This document shows, piece after piece, positions 32,756 through 41,658 of a stretch of DNA of 64,000 bases (its first letter is position 1; every line of letters starts with the position of its first letter). The DNA is taken from assembly GCF_009363555.1 (NCBI RefSeq), contig NZ_CP045372.1:930001-994000 (forward strand), read 5' to 3'. The notes under the pieces were generated by a model. That model worked only from the letters and a program-made list of their open reading frames with translations, had not been told where the DNA came from and searched no databases. Source of the DNA: Sulfitobacter sp. THAF37. GTDB lineage: Bacteria; Pseudomonadota; Alphaproteobacteria; Rhodobacterales; Rhodobacteraceae. Made by a program: the position numbers and the translations under genes.

Positions 32756-34020
32756 GCGTCAAACGCCGTGGCTGCGCCGATGGCCAGCCCGTCGACAATC
32801 GCAGTCAGGGCGGCACCCCGGTGAATTTCGGCCTCGGGCACGCGCGCTTTCAGAACGTCGACGACCACCTGCATCAGACTGGATCCACCGACAAAAATCA
32901 CCTTGTCGACCTGATCCGGCGCCACCCCGGCTTTGGCCATCACATCGGAAGCAGCCGCGCCGATTTCATCCGCGATGGGGGCCAACCGCGCCGTCATCCA
33001 GTCACTGGGCAAGGGCAACGTGGCACCGGGTTTCAGCATTCCGACCTTGACCACCGGGTCGGTGACACCCGGTGTGTTCGCCATGATCTTGCCCGCCTCG
33101 ACGGCAAAGGCCAGATCGTGACCCAGCTCTTCTTCCAGGACCTTGACCAGACGGCCCAACCGCTTGGGATGCACCGCGAATTTCTCAAGTTCTGCCGCTG
33201 CCTTGCGGGTGTCCGGCCCGTAAAGAAACGGGATCTTGGCCCAGGTGGCGAGGTCATTGAAGATGGCATTCGGCGCAATATGCGTGTCATTGCCAAAGGC
33301 ATGGCGGATCGGGCTGCCCATGCCCAGCTGCGGCATCACGCGCCCGATACTGAGGGCGCGGTCAAAATCCGTGCCGCCGACGCGCACACCGTGGCTGGCC
33401 AGGATGTCGATCCCCGCTGTGCCCTTCTGCCGGAACAAGGTGAAATCCGATGTCCCGCCGCCGATGTCCACCACCAGAGCCAAGTCACCGGGAGAAAGGA
33501 TCGCCCGGTTGGCCAAGGCCGCGGCCTCGGGCTCGTTCATGAATTGAACCTCGGTGAAACCAGCCCGGCGATAGGCCTCTTGCAGGTCCAGCAGTGCCTG
33601 CGCATCCCGCTGCGGATCAGCGGAATGAAACCGCACCGGCCGCCCCGAAAACGCACGATCATACACCGTGCCGGTCGCCGCCTCCGCCCTGCGCTTCACC
33701 TCCGCCAGAAACCGGGCGACGATATCGACGAAGTCCAGCCGCTCGCCCAGCAACATCCGGCTTTCGCGCATCAGCCGTGTGCCCAAAAGGCTTTTCAGCC
33801 CGCGCATATAACGGCCTTCATCACCGGCCAGCAGGGCTTGGCTGGCGCGCTCCCCCACAATCATCTTTTGGGCATCAAAGTCGAAGAACACCGCTGTCGG
33901 CACCGTCTCGGCGTCTTCCTCCAGCGGAATCAGATGAGGTTTGCCATCCACAATAATTCCGGCGGCAGAGTTCGACGTGCCAAAATCAATACCCAGTGCC
34001 GCCGACATGTGCTCATCCAT
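32752..34020 (-). CDS. Hsp70-like ATPase (YegD family)
   Basis: The product (422 residues from the ATG at 34020; ATG at 34008 possible) has actin/Hsp70 nucleotide-binding motifs ALGIDFGTSNSAAG, VVDIGGGTSDFT and VIFVGGSSLMQ. The substrate-binding half of DnaK is absent, and length and layout agree with YegD-type proteins. Its role is uncertain; a chaperone-like or regulatory ATPase is the family guess. It is convergent with the deacylase gene and divergent from the solute-binding protein gene. No DnaJ or GrpE gene is nearby. Confidence 0.85.
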   Translation of the reverse strand: MDEHMSAALGIDFGTSNSAAGIIVDGKPHLIPLEEDAETVPTAVFFDFDAQKMIVGERASQALLAGDEGRYMRGLKSLLGTRLMRESRMLLGERLDFVDIVARFLAEVKRRAEAATGTVYDRAFSGRPVRFHSADPQRDAQALLDLQEAYRRAGFTEVQFMNEPEAAALANRAILSPGDLALVVDIGGGTSDFTLFRQKGTAGIDILASHGVRVGGTDFDRALSIGRVMPQLGMGSPIRHAFGNDTHIAPNAIFNDLATWAKIPFLYGPDTRKAAAELEKFAVHPKRLGRLVKVLEEELGHDLAFAVEAGKIMANTPGVTDPVVKVGMLKPGATLPLPSDWMTARLAPIADEIGAAASDVMAKAGVAPDQVDKVIFVGGSSLMQVVVDVLKARVPEAEIHRGAALTAIVDGLAIGAATAFDA

Positions 34021-34143
34021 CCCAGAATCCAGAGGCGGCTGACTAGGCCCTCCCGGGGCGAAAGGCAACTGCCACATCAAGAACGCTGGCAAGACGCAAT
34101 CGGATTGGCTAGCCTTCGTTCATAACCAATAGGGGAGACCAAA

Positions 34144-35622
34144 ATGCTACACCTTCGCCACCTTCTGCTCGGCGTCGGCACCGCCGCCCTGATGGCGGGC
34201 GCCGCCGCGGCCAAGGACGACATCACCGTCGCGCTGCAGCTCGAACCGCCGCACCTGGACCCGACATCGGCTGCGGCCGGGGCCATCGATTCCGTGCTCT
34301 ATTCCAACGTGTTCGAAGGGCTGACGCGCTTCATGTCCGACGGCTCCGTCGTGCCGGGTCTTGCCGAAAGCTGGGACATCTCCGATGATGGATTGACCTA
34401 TACCTTCAAGCTTCGCGAAGGCGTCACATTTCACGATGGGTCCGCGATGGACGCGGAAGATGTAAAATTCACCCTCGACCGCATCATCGCCGAAGACAGC
34501 GCCAATGCGCAAAAGGCGCTCTATTCGGCCATATCAGAGGTCAACGTGATCGACCCCGCGACCGTCGAGGTCAAGCTGAGCGAGCAGAACGGCAGCATGT
34601 TGTTCAACCTTGCCTGGGGTGACGCAGTGATCGTCGCACCCGAAAGCATCGACAACATCAAGCAGCAACCGATCGGGACAGGCGCCTTCAAGTTCGACAG
34701 CTGGACGCAGGGCGACAGGATCGTGCTGTCGAAAAATCCCGACTACTGGGGTACACCCGCGCACCTTGAATCGGCGACGTTCAAGTTCATCTCCGACCCC
34801 ACCGCCGCCTTTGCCGCGATGATGGCCGAGGATGCGGATGTCTTCGTCGGTTTCCCGGCGCCCGAAAACCTGCCCCAGTTCGAGGCTGATCCGCGTTTCC
34901 AGGTCATCGTCGGCTCGACCGAGGGGGAAACAATCCTGTCCACCAACAACACGCGCGCGCCCTTCGACAACGTGAAGGTGCGCGAGGCGATGGCCCATGC
35001 GATTGACCGGCAAGCGATCATCGACGGCGCGATGTTCGGCCTTGGCACCCCCATCGGCACACATTTCGCCCCGCATAACCCGGCCTACGTCGACCTCATC
35101 TCGATGAGCGAATATGACCCGGAAAAGGCCAAGGCGCTGCTGGCCGAAGCGGGCTTCCCCGACGGGTTCGAAACCACGCTGCACCTGCCGCCCCCCTCCT
35201 ACGCCCGGCGCGGTGGAGAGATCATCGCCGCACAGCTTGCTGAAGTCGGCATCAAGGCGGAAATCACCAACGTCGAATGGGCGCAATGGCTGGAAACCGT
35301 TTTCAAGGGCAAGGATTTCGGCCTGACCATCGTCAGCCATACCGAGCCGATGGACATCGGGATCTATGCCAACCCTGATTATTACTTCCAGTATGACAAG
35401 CCAGAGCTTCAGGAACTGATGAGCGAGCTGAACAGCACCACGGACCCGGACAAGCGGAAACAGATGCTGGGCGACGCGCAACGGATGATCTCTGAGGATT
35501 ACGTAAACGGCTACCTCTTCCAACTGGCGCTGCCCACCGTGGCGAAAGTCGGGATCGAAGGTCTGTGGGAAAACGCGCCGACCCAGGCAACCGACCTGAC
35601 GGCGGTCAGCTGGACGGAATGA
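34144..35622 (+). CDS. ABC transporter solute-binding protein, peptide/nickel type (SBP_bac_5)
   Basis: The 492-residue protein has a signal peptide (LLLGVGTAALMAGAAAAKDD, cleaved near residue 22). The family-5 binding protein fold follows, with LEPPHLDPTSAAAGAID, GLTRFMSDGSVVPGLAESWD and TYTFKLREGVTFHDGS. It binds oligopeptides or similar solutes in the periplasm. Ribosome site AGGGGAG precedes the start. No permease or ATPase genes follow and a terminator stands 27 bases downstream, so the rest of the transporter must be encoded elsewhere. Confidence 0.9.
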   Translation: MLHLRHLLLGVGTAALMAGAAAAKDDITVALQLEPPHLDPTSAAAGAIDSVLYSNVFEGLTRFMSDGSVVPGLAESWDISDDGLTYTFKLREGVTFHDGSAMDAEDVKFTLDRIIAEDSANAQKALYSAISEVNVIDPATVEVKLSEQNGSMLFNLAWGDAVIVAPESIDNIKQQPIGTGAFKFDSWTQGDRIVLSKNPDYWGTPAHLESATFKFISDPTAAFAAMMAEDADVFVGFPAPENLPQFEADPRFQVIVGSTEGETILSTNNTRAPFDNVKVREAMAHAIDRQAIIDGAMFGLGTPIGTHFAPHNPAYVDLISMSEYDPEKAKALLAEAGFPDGFETTLHLPPPSYARRGGEIIAAQLAEVGIKAEITNVEWAQWLETVFKGKDFGLTIVSHTEPMDIGIYANPDYYFQYDKPELQELMSELNSTTDPDKRKQMLGDAQRMISEDYVNGYLFQLALPTVAKVGIEGLWENAPTQATDLTAVSWTE

Positions 35623-35648
35623 CCTGAAACAAACCCGAGACGCGATAG

Positions 35649-35675
35649 AGCCCCGGCTTCAGCCGGGGCTTTTTC
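35649..35675 (+). terminator. Rho-independent terminator after the solute-binding protein gene
   Basis: AGCCCCGGCT and AGCCGGGGCT form a perfect 10-bp stem with loop TC, followed by TTTTT. It lies between convergent genes. Confidence 0.85.
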
Positions 35676-35691
35676 ACATCTGGCGGAGCCG

Positions 35692-36582
35692 TTAATCGAC
35701 GATGAAGATGCCGGTGCTTTTCAGCTTGTGCTCGGGCTCCACATGTATGGTGATCTGCGCCTCGCCCAGTTCGGCGCGCAACCGGGCTTCGACCCGGTCG
35801 CAGATCTCATGCGCCTCAAAGACCGAGATTTCCCCGGGGACGACCAGATGAAAGTCGATAAAGGTGATCGCTCCTGCGTGCCGCGTGCGCAGGTCATGAG
35901 CCTGCGTGGCACCGCCAGCCTCGGTCGCAATGATGTCGCGTATCTGTTTGAGTTCGCTGTCCGGTACGGCCTCGTCCATCAGACCGCTGAGCGATTCCTT
36001 TACCACCTTTGAACCCGACCACAGGATGTTCAGCGCCACGACCACCGCCATCAGCGGGTCCAACAGCCACACCCCGGTCGCATAGGCCAGCAAGATACCG
36101 ATGGCCACGCCAAAGGATGTCAGGACATCGGTGAACAGATGCCGGCCATCCGCCACGAGCGCCGGCGACCTGTATCTGCGCCCGCGAGAGATCAAGAGCC
36201 AGGCCCAGACCCCGTTGATCGCCGTCGCACCAAGGTTGATCGCCAATCCCTCGACCGGTGCATTCAGCGCGCGCGGCGTGGCGAAGGCATGGAAGGCTTC
36301 GTTCAGGATGATCAGTGCGGCGACGATGATCATCACCCCTTCCAGTACCGCGCTGAAGAACTCGGCCTTGTGATGGCCGAAGGGATGGTTCGTATCCGCA
36401 GGTCGCGCCGCCACGCGTATCGCGATCAGCGCGGCAATGGCCGTGGCGACGTTGACCGTGCTTTCCAGCGCGTCTGAAAACAGCGCCACGGAACCGGTGA
36501 TCCAATAGGCAATCGCCTTGAGCAGCAGGACCACAATGCCAATCGCAATACTGCCTGTCGCCAGTTTCAACGTGGGGGTCAT
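35692..36582 (-). CDS. Cation diffusion facilitator family metal exporter
   Basis: The 296-residue protein has six membrane helices and the CDF hallmarks: ALFSDALESTVNV in helix 2, HPFGHHKAEFFSAVLEG after helix 2, and a second metal-site helix around VADGRHLFTDVLTSFGV. The C-terminal cytoplasmic domain (AHDLRTRHAGAITFIDFHLV) fits the FieF/CzcD type. It exports zinc, iron or a related divalent cation in exchange for protons; which metal cannot be read. It precedes ubiB on the minus strand by position only, as it lies downstream of it with a 40-base gap and could be its operon partner. Confidence 0.88.
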   Translation of the reverse strand: MTPTLKLATGSIAIGIVVLLLKAIAYWITGSVALFSDALESTVNVATAIAALIAIRVAARPADTNHPFGHHKAEFFSAVLEGVMIIVAALIILNEAFHAFATPRALNAPVEGLAINLGATAINGVWAWLLISRGRRYRSPALVADGRHLFTDVLTSFGVAIGILLAYATGVWLLDPLMAVVVALNILWSGSKVVKESLSGLMDEAVPDSELKQIRDIIATEAGGATQAHDLRTRHAGAITFIDFHLVVPGEISVFEAHEICDRVEARLRAELGEAQITIHVEPEHKLKSTGIFIVD

Positions 36583-36622
36583 TGTGCCGTCCGCCTTGTT
36601 TGCTTGCCGCGATCTTCGCGGA

Positions 36623-38155
36623 TCAGGTCAGAGCTTCGACCAGCGCGATCAATCCCGCCATCGCCGCGGCCCCGCCCAGCGCCGACAGGACGATCCACCG
36701 CTTGCGGGTAGGGCGCAGGATGGTCGTCTCGTTGCTTTGCCGCAACAGCGCCGCCTCTACCAACCCCGGCAACCGGGGCCCGAACCGCGCCAGAACCTGC
36801 GCGGTGCTGGCCAGATCGCTGATCACCGCCGCCGGGCCGATGGATTTGGAAATGTAGTTGCTCACAATCGGGCTGGCGACTTCCCAGATGTTGATGTGCG
36901 GGTTCAGGGACCGTGCCACCCCTTCGACCACGACCATGGTGCGCTGCAGCAGGATCAGTTCGGTCCGTGTTTCCATGCCGAAGCGTTCGGTGACTTCAAA
37001 CAGATACGTCAGCAGCCGTGCCATCGAGATACGGGTGGCGTCCATGCCGAAGATGGGTTCGCCCACCGCGCGCAGGGCGCGGGCGAATTCGTCCACATCT
37101 TTGTCCGCCGGGACATACCCCGCCTCGAAATGCACCTTGGCCACCCGCAGGTAATCGCGGCGGATGAACCCATAGAGAATCTCGGCATAGACGCGGCGGG
37201 TATAGGCATCGATATGGCCCATGATCCCGAAATCATATGCAATGATGTCGCCGTTCGGCGCGACCTTCAGATTACCCTGATGCATGTCGGCGTGAAAATA
37301 GCCGTCGCGCAGCGCGTGGTTCAGGAACAATTGCAGCACCCGGCTGCTGAGCACCGCCCGGTCATGGCCCGCCGCGTCGATGGCATCGTTGTCGCCCATC
37401 GGCACACCGTCGGCCCAACCCAGCGTCATCACCCGCCGGGCCGACAGGTTCCACTTGATCTGAGGCAGCTGAAAACCATCGTCGTTCTTGGTGTTCGCAG
37501 CAAACTCCGACGCGGCGGCGCTTTCCAGCCTCAAGTCCAGCTCACCCCGGACGACACCGTCGAAATGTTCGATCACTTCCATCGGACGCAGCCGCCGCGA
37601 CCCGGGCGAGAAAAGCTCGACCATGCGGGCGGCGAGATAGAAGGCATCGACATCTTTTCGAAATGCCCGTTCAATGTCGGGGCGCAACACCTTGACCGCG
37701 ACCTTCTCGCCGGTATCCGCCAGAGTTGCCTTGTGGACCTGCGCGATGGAGGCGGCGGCGACGGGTTCGCTGAAGTCGGAAAACAGCTCATCCAGGGGCA
37801 GACCCAGTTCGCGCTCCACCTCAGCCTTGGCCACCTCGATGGAAAAGGGCGGCAGCTTGTCCTGCAACACCCGAAGCTGTACCGCCAGTTCATCGCCCAC
37901 CACGTCAGGGCGGGTGGACAGCACCTGCCCGAACTTGATGTACGCCGGTCCCAGCGCCGTCAGTGCCCTTGTCGCAGGCGGCATGGACGGATCGCCCTTG
38001 TAGCCCAGCCATTTGAACGGCAGCCCCAGCGCCCGCGCCACAAACCGCAAGGTTGGCGTTGCTTCGAAGGCATCCAGTACCAGGTTCATCGCGCCCGTGC
38101 GCTCAAGCGTGGCACCGGTGCGGATCAGCCGCCATATATTGTGGGGCCCGCGCAC
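36623..38155 (-). CDS. ubiB: UbiB-type atypical kinase for ubiquinone biosynthesis
   Basis: The 510-residue protein contains the family motifs LGPAYIKFGQVLSTRPD (the KxGQ motif), AAASIAQVHKA and DFGIMGHID, with a C-terminal membrane helix pair (IVLSALGGAAAMAGLIALVE). UbiB supports ubiquinone synthesis as an ATPase associated with the Ubi complex at the inner membrane. The start is a GTG at 38155, directly after the stop of ubiE, so the two are translationally coupled. This ubiE-ubiB order beside mutM is typical of Rhodobacteraceae. Confidence 0.92.
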   Translation of the reverse strand: MRGPHNIWRLIRTGATLERTGAMNLVLDAFEATPTLRFVARALGLPFKWLGYKGDPSMPPATRALTALGPAYIKFGQVLSTRPDVVGDELAVQLRVLQDKLPPFSIEVAKAEVERELGLPLDELFSDFSEPVAAASIAQVHKATLADTGEKVAVKVLRPDIERAFRKDVDAFYLAARMVELFSPGSRRLRPMEVIEHFDGVVRGELDLRLESAAASEFAANTKNDDGFQLPQIKWNLSARRVMTLGWADGVPMGDNDAIDAAGHDRAVLSSRVLQLFLNHALRDGYFHADMHQGNLKVAPNGDIIAYDFGIMGHIDAYTRRVYAEILYGFIRRDYLRVAKVHFEAGYVPADKDVDEFARALRAVGEPIFGMDATRISMARLLTYLFEVTERFGMETRTELILLQRTMVVVEGVARSLNPHINIWEVASPIVSNYISKSIGPAAVISDLASTAQVLARFGPRLPGLVEAALLRQSNETTILRPTRKRWIVLSALGGAAAMAGLIALVEALT

Positions 38156-38899
38156 CTACAGTTTCCAGCCGGAATGAAGCGCAGCGATGCCCATGGTCAG
38201 GTTGCGGTATTTTGCCTGTTCGAACCCCGCCGCGCGCACCATGTCCAGAAACGTTTCCTGATCCGGGAAATTGCGGATCGACTCCACAAGGTACTGATAA
38301 CTGTCGCGGTCGTTCGCGATCACCTGCCCCATGCGGGGAATCACGTTGAAACTGTACAGATCATAGGCCTTTTGCATCATCGGATTGGGCAACTGGCTGA
38401 ATTCCAGCACCATCAGACGCCCCCCCGGACGCAGCACGCGGTAGGCTTCGTTCAACGCCTCCTGCGGTCGGGTCACGTTTCGGATGCCGAAGCTGATGGT
38501 GTAGACGTCAAAGCTGTTGTCGTCGAAGGGCAGGTTCATGGCGTCGCCAACCACCCAGTCCAGATGATCGGCCATCTGCGCCGCCTCGGCCCGTTTCCGT
38601 CCCTCGATCAGCATCCCTTCGGTCAGGTCGCAAACCGTGGCGTGGGCCTGCCCCGCCCGCTTTAGAAACTTGAATGACACATCGCCGGTGCCGCCGGCCA
38701 TGTCGAGCAGCCGCTGACCTGCACGCGGCGCGAGCCAGTCCATCATCGCCTCTTTCCAGACCCGGTGGATGCCCATGCTCATCACGTCATTCATGACGTC
38801 ATACTTGTTCGCCACATCGGAGAAGAGGGTCCGGACCATCCCGGCCTTTTCGTCCTCACGCACCGTGCGCGCACCGAAATGGGTGGTCTTGTCTGTCAT
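38156..38899 (-). CDS. ubiE: Ubiquinone/menaquinone methyltransferase UbiE
   Basis: The 247-residue protein starts at the ATG at 38899 ([20 protein letters not shown]). It carries the SAM-binding motif [15 protein letters not shown] and family segments [16 protein letters not shown] and [20 protein letters not shown]. It performs the C-methylation step of ubiquinone synthesis. The open frame extends far upstream (to 39325), but that stretch crosses the divergent mutM gene and has no family similarity. The gene is divergent from mutM with a 101-base gap. Confidence 0.95.
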   Translation of the reverse strand: MTDKTTHFGARTVREDEKAGMVRTLFSDVANKYDVMNDVMSMGIHRVWKEAMMDWLAPRAGQRLLDMAGGTGDVSFKFLKRAGQAHATVCDLTEGMLIEGRKRAEAAQMADHLDWVVGDAMNLPFDDNSFDVYTISFGIRNVTRPQEALNEAYRVLRPGGRLMVLEFSQLPNPMMQKAYDLYSFNVIPRMGQVIANDRDSYQYLVESIRNFPDQETFLDMVRAAGFEQAKYRNLTMGIAALHSGWKL

Positions 38900-39000
38900 G
38901 ATCAGCGTCCCGATATTGTCAGTGCGGAGATATAGCTTACACACGCCGGATACAAACCGCCATTTGCCGCAGGTGCCCAGCGCCGGCGAAAGGACGCAAG

Positions 39001-39852
39001 ATGCCAGAACTGCCCGAAGTCGAAACCGTGCGCCGCGGTCTTGCACCCGCGATGGAGGGGGCCGTGATCGAGCGGGCCGATGTGAACCGTCCCGACCTGC
39101 GCTGGCCCTTCCCCGCGGACATGTCCGAAAGGTTGACGGGGCAGCGCGTCGAACGCCTGCGGCGCCGCTCGAAATACATCCTGGCGGACCTCGGGTCCGG
39201 AGAATCGCTGCTGATTCACCTCGGGATGTCGGGCCGGATGCTGGTTTCGGGCGACCCGCTTGGCCAATTTGTTCACCATCACCCCGCGCCCGAAAAGCAC
39301 GATCATGTGGTCCTGCACATGGCAAACGGTGCCCGGATCACCTTCAATGATCCACGCCGCTTCGGTGCCATGGACCTGATGCGGACAGCCGACGCCGACC
39401 GTCACAAACTGCTGGCCGCTCTGGGCCCCGAACCGCTGGGAAACGATTTCAACGAAGCGCATCTGGTCGCGGCGCTCAAAGGGCGGAACACCCCGATCAA
39501 GGCGGCGCTGCTGGACCAGCACGTCATCGCCGGACTGGGGAATATCTATGTCTGCGAGGCGCTTTACCGTGCGCGCATCCATCCGGCGCGCAAGGCCGGA
39601 CGAATCTCGCAGAAGCGTGTGGCGGCTCTTGTTCCGATCATCCGCAACGTGCTGTCCGAGGCGATCGAGGCGGGCGGCTCGTCGCTGCGCGACTTCCGGC
39701 AGGCAGACGGAGAGCTGGGATATTTCCAGCACAACTTCGATGTCTATGGCCGCGAAAATGCCCCCTGTCGCACGCCGGACTGCACCCGGCCGATCAGACG
39801 CATCGTCCAGTCCGGGCGGTCTTCGTTCTATTGCGCTGAATGTCAAAGATAG
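39001..39852 (+). CDS. mutM: Formamidopyrimidine-DNA glycosylase MutM
   Basis: The 283-residue protein begins [14 protein letters not shown], giving the catalytic N-terminal Pro and Glu after Met removal. It has the helix-two-turn-helix region ([19 protein letters not shown]) and ends in a four-cysteine zinc finger (CRTPDC ... YCAECQR). It removes oxidised purines such as 8-oxoguanine from DNA and nicks the abasic site. Length and motifs are complete. It is the first of a plus-strand series leading into rpsT and dnaA. Confidence 0.96.
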   Translation: MPELPEVETVRRGLAPAMEGAVIERADVNRPDLRWPFPADMSERLTGQRVERLRRRSKYILADLGSGESLLIHLGMSGRMLVSGDPLGQFVHHHPAPEKHDHVVLHMANGARITFNDPRRFGAMDLMRTADADRHKLLAALGPEPLGNDFNEAHLVAALKGRNTPIKAALLDQHVIAGLGNIYVCEALYRARIHPARKAGRISQKRVAALVPIIRNVLSEAIEAGGSSLRDFRQADGELGYFQHNFDVYGRENAPCRTPDCTRPIRRIVQSGRSSFYCAECQR

Positions 39853-39916
39853 CTTGAAACGTATCTTGCCCGTGTTATGCGTGACGGTCTGAGCGCAACG
39901 ATAGAGAGACCCTCTG

Positions 39917-40693
39917 ATGGCTTACGAAACGATCGTCGTGGAAGTGGAAAATCACGTGGCGCTGGTTACATTGAACCGGCCAGATGCCCTGAACGCTTTG
40001 AACGACGTCCTGATGTCCGAACTCGCCGACGCGCTGAAGAGCGCGCAGGAGAACGAAAAGGTCCGCTGCATCGTCATCACCGGCTCAGAAAAGGCTTTCG
40101 CCGCGGGCGCGGACATCGCGATGATGCGCGACAAGACCTTTGTCGAGGCGTTCAGCGGCGATCTCTTCACCGCCGAATCCGACCAGATCATGCGGGTGCG
40201 CAAACCCATCATTGCCGCGGTATCCGGCTACGCCCTGGGCGGCGGTTGCGAACTTGCCATGATGTGCGACTTCATCATCTGCTCGGAGACGGCGAAGTTC
40301 GGTCAGCCCGAGATAAACCTTGGCGTCGTCGCGGGCATCGGCGGCACGCAGCGGCTGACCCGGCTCGTGGGCAAGTCCAAGGCGATGGACATGAACCTGA
40401 CCGGCCGCTTCATGGACGCCGAAGAGGCGGAGCGTTCCGGCCTGGTATCTCGCGTGGTGCCGGTGAAGAAGCTGATGGAGGAAACCATGGGCGCCGCCGG
40501 CAAGATTGCGGAGAAATCCATGATCTCCGTCATGGTGGTCAAGGAGGCGGTCAACCGCGCCTACGAGGTCCCGCTGCGTGAGGGCCTGCTGTTTGAACGC
40601 CGGGTTTTCCATTCGCTCTTTGCGACCGAAGACCAGAAGGAAGGCATGTCGGCGTTCCTCGAAAAGCGTGAGGCGCAGTTCCGGGACAAGTGA
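39917..40693 (+). CDS. Enoyl-CoA hydratase (crotonase family)
   Basis: The 258-residue protein has the two catalytic glutamates of hydratases in [15 protein letters not shown] and [16 protein letters not shown], and the oxyanion segment [11 protein letters not shown]. It hydrates 2-enoyl-CoA in fatty acid or aromatic degradation. In this family branch it is a housekeeping-type hydratase found between mutM and rpsT in many Rhodobacteraceae. It could also serve the paa pathway, whose cluster in this window has no separate hydratase, but that is inference. Confidence 0.9.
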   Translation: MAYETIVVEVENHVALVTLNRPDALNALNDVLMSELADALKSAQENEKVRCIVITGSEKAFAAGADIAMMRDKTFVEAFSGDLFTAESDQIMRVRKPIIAAVSGYALGGGCELAMMCDFIICSETAKFGQPEINLGVVAGIGGTQRLTRLVGKSKAMDMNLTGRFMDAEEAERSGLVSRVVPVKKLMEETMGAAGKIAEKSMISVMVVKEAVNRAYEVPLREGLLFERRVFHSLFATEDQKEGMSAFLEKREAQFRDK

Positions 40694-40731
40694 TACCGGC
40701 TGGCCCCGATGTGGCCGGATTGGTACACCGC

Positions 40732-40761
40732 TTTACAACCCTCTGCATTTACCGCTATAGG
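40732..40761 (+). promoter_or_regulatory. Probable sigma-70-type promoter for rpsT
   Basis: TTTACA (40732-40737), an 18-base spacer and TATAGG (40756-40761) lie about 118 bases before rpsT in an otherwise gene-free gap. Confidence 0.45.
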
Positions 40762-40879
40762 CGGCCCGATACATGCGCGTGCAGCCCGCTCAGGCTAGAA
40801 TCACCTTCCCGGTACGTCCGGCACGGGTTTGGCGTCACGCGCCTTGAACCGAAATTGAAAAACCCGAAGGCTGATCCTC

Positions 40880-41143
40880 ATGGCAAACACAGTACAATCC
40901 AAGAAACGCGCACGTCAGAACGAAAAGCGTTTCCAGATCAACAAGGCACGCCGGTCGCGCATCCGCACACACCTGCGCAAGGTCGAGGAAGCGATCGCAT
41001 CCGGCGACAAGAATGCTGCGACCGAGGCGCTGAAGAACGCCCAGCCCGAGCTGATGCGTGGCGTGAGCAAAGGTGTGTTTCATAAAAACACCGCATCGCG
41101 AAAAATGTCGCGGCTGGCATCCCGGGTCAAAGCACTGGCTTGA
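40880..41143 (+). CDS. rpsT: 30S ribosomal protein S20
   Basis: The 87-residue basic protein [20 protein letters not shown] with [16 protein letters not shown] at the end is a complete S20 of normal length. It binds 16S rRNA in the small subunit. It has its own likely promoter in the preceding gap and a hairpin terminator after it. In this lineage rpsT usually stands directly before dnaA, as here. Confidence 0.97.
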   Translation: MANTVQSKKRARQNEKRFQINKARRSRIRTHLRKVEEAIASGDKNAATEALKNAQPELMRGVSKGVFHKNTASRKMSRLASRVKALA

Positions 41144-41658
41144 TTTTCCCTTCGGCAGCCGGTCGAATCGACTATCTGCTTGAAACATAAGGCGTCGCTC
41201 TGCGGCGCCTTTTTGCTGTCCGCAGAGCTGAAAATCTGGCCACAGATTCTTTGCTGACAAAAGAACGAGTCAAGGCGGAAGATATGTTGAAGCGGCTGTG
41301 CAGTACTTGCTACCTACGTAGAGCGATTCATTTCGCGTGGGGGGACAGGCCTTTGAGACAGGTGCTTCCGGCTTCGGACAGTACCTTTCCGGGACGCAGA
41401 TCGTGGCGGTCATACCGCTCGCTTTCTGTATTGCGAATGTAGCTGCTGCCGCGTTTGCCCTGTCCGTTTTGATACGGACGGCTTTTGCCAAGACCGATGC
41501 GCCCGGGCGCACCGATTGGCGAAATCCTAGATGAAAATGGTCCAGTTACCGGGCCGGTTGCCGTTTGGGACCGGACAGGTGGCCTGTATTCTGGATCGAG
41601 TGTGGTGCCGGACTGCTCCGGCGCTTGGTTGAAACCTGACTTGGGACAAATTTTGGAA
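41144..41658 (+). other. 515-base rpsT-dnaA intergenic region, no protein gene or DnaA-box cluster seen
   Basis: Beyond the rpsT terminator, this stretch holds the dnaA leader. I looked for TTATNCACA-type DnaA boxes on both strands and found none, so it is not an obvious replication origin. A 6-bp inverted repeat (GTCCGT/ACGGAC) lies near 41460-41478. Open frames run through it, including one in frame with dnaA from 41485, but the sequence before 41659 does not resemble DnaA. A long leader or regulatory region is the simplest reading. Confidence 0.5.
41189..41215 (+). terminator. Rho-independent terminator after rpsT
   Basis: AAGGCGTCGC and GCGGCGCCTT pair over a 3-base loop (one G-T pair), followed by TTTT. 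Confidence 0.8.

Noticed and set aside
36518..38665. 715-codon open frame opposite ubiB and part of ubiE
   Set aside because: Antisense to recognisable UbiB and UbiE; no domain, ribosome site or signal in the translation.
38900..39325. N-terminal extension of UbiE over mutM
   Set aside because: The frame is open by chance; UbiE begins at MTDKTTHFG, and the extension would be antisense to mutM.
41485..41658. 58-residue N-terminal extension of DnaA
   Set aside because: Residues before MTQDQWGEI do not resemble DnaA domain I and there is no ribosome site at 41485.
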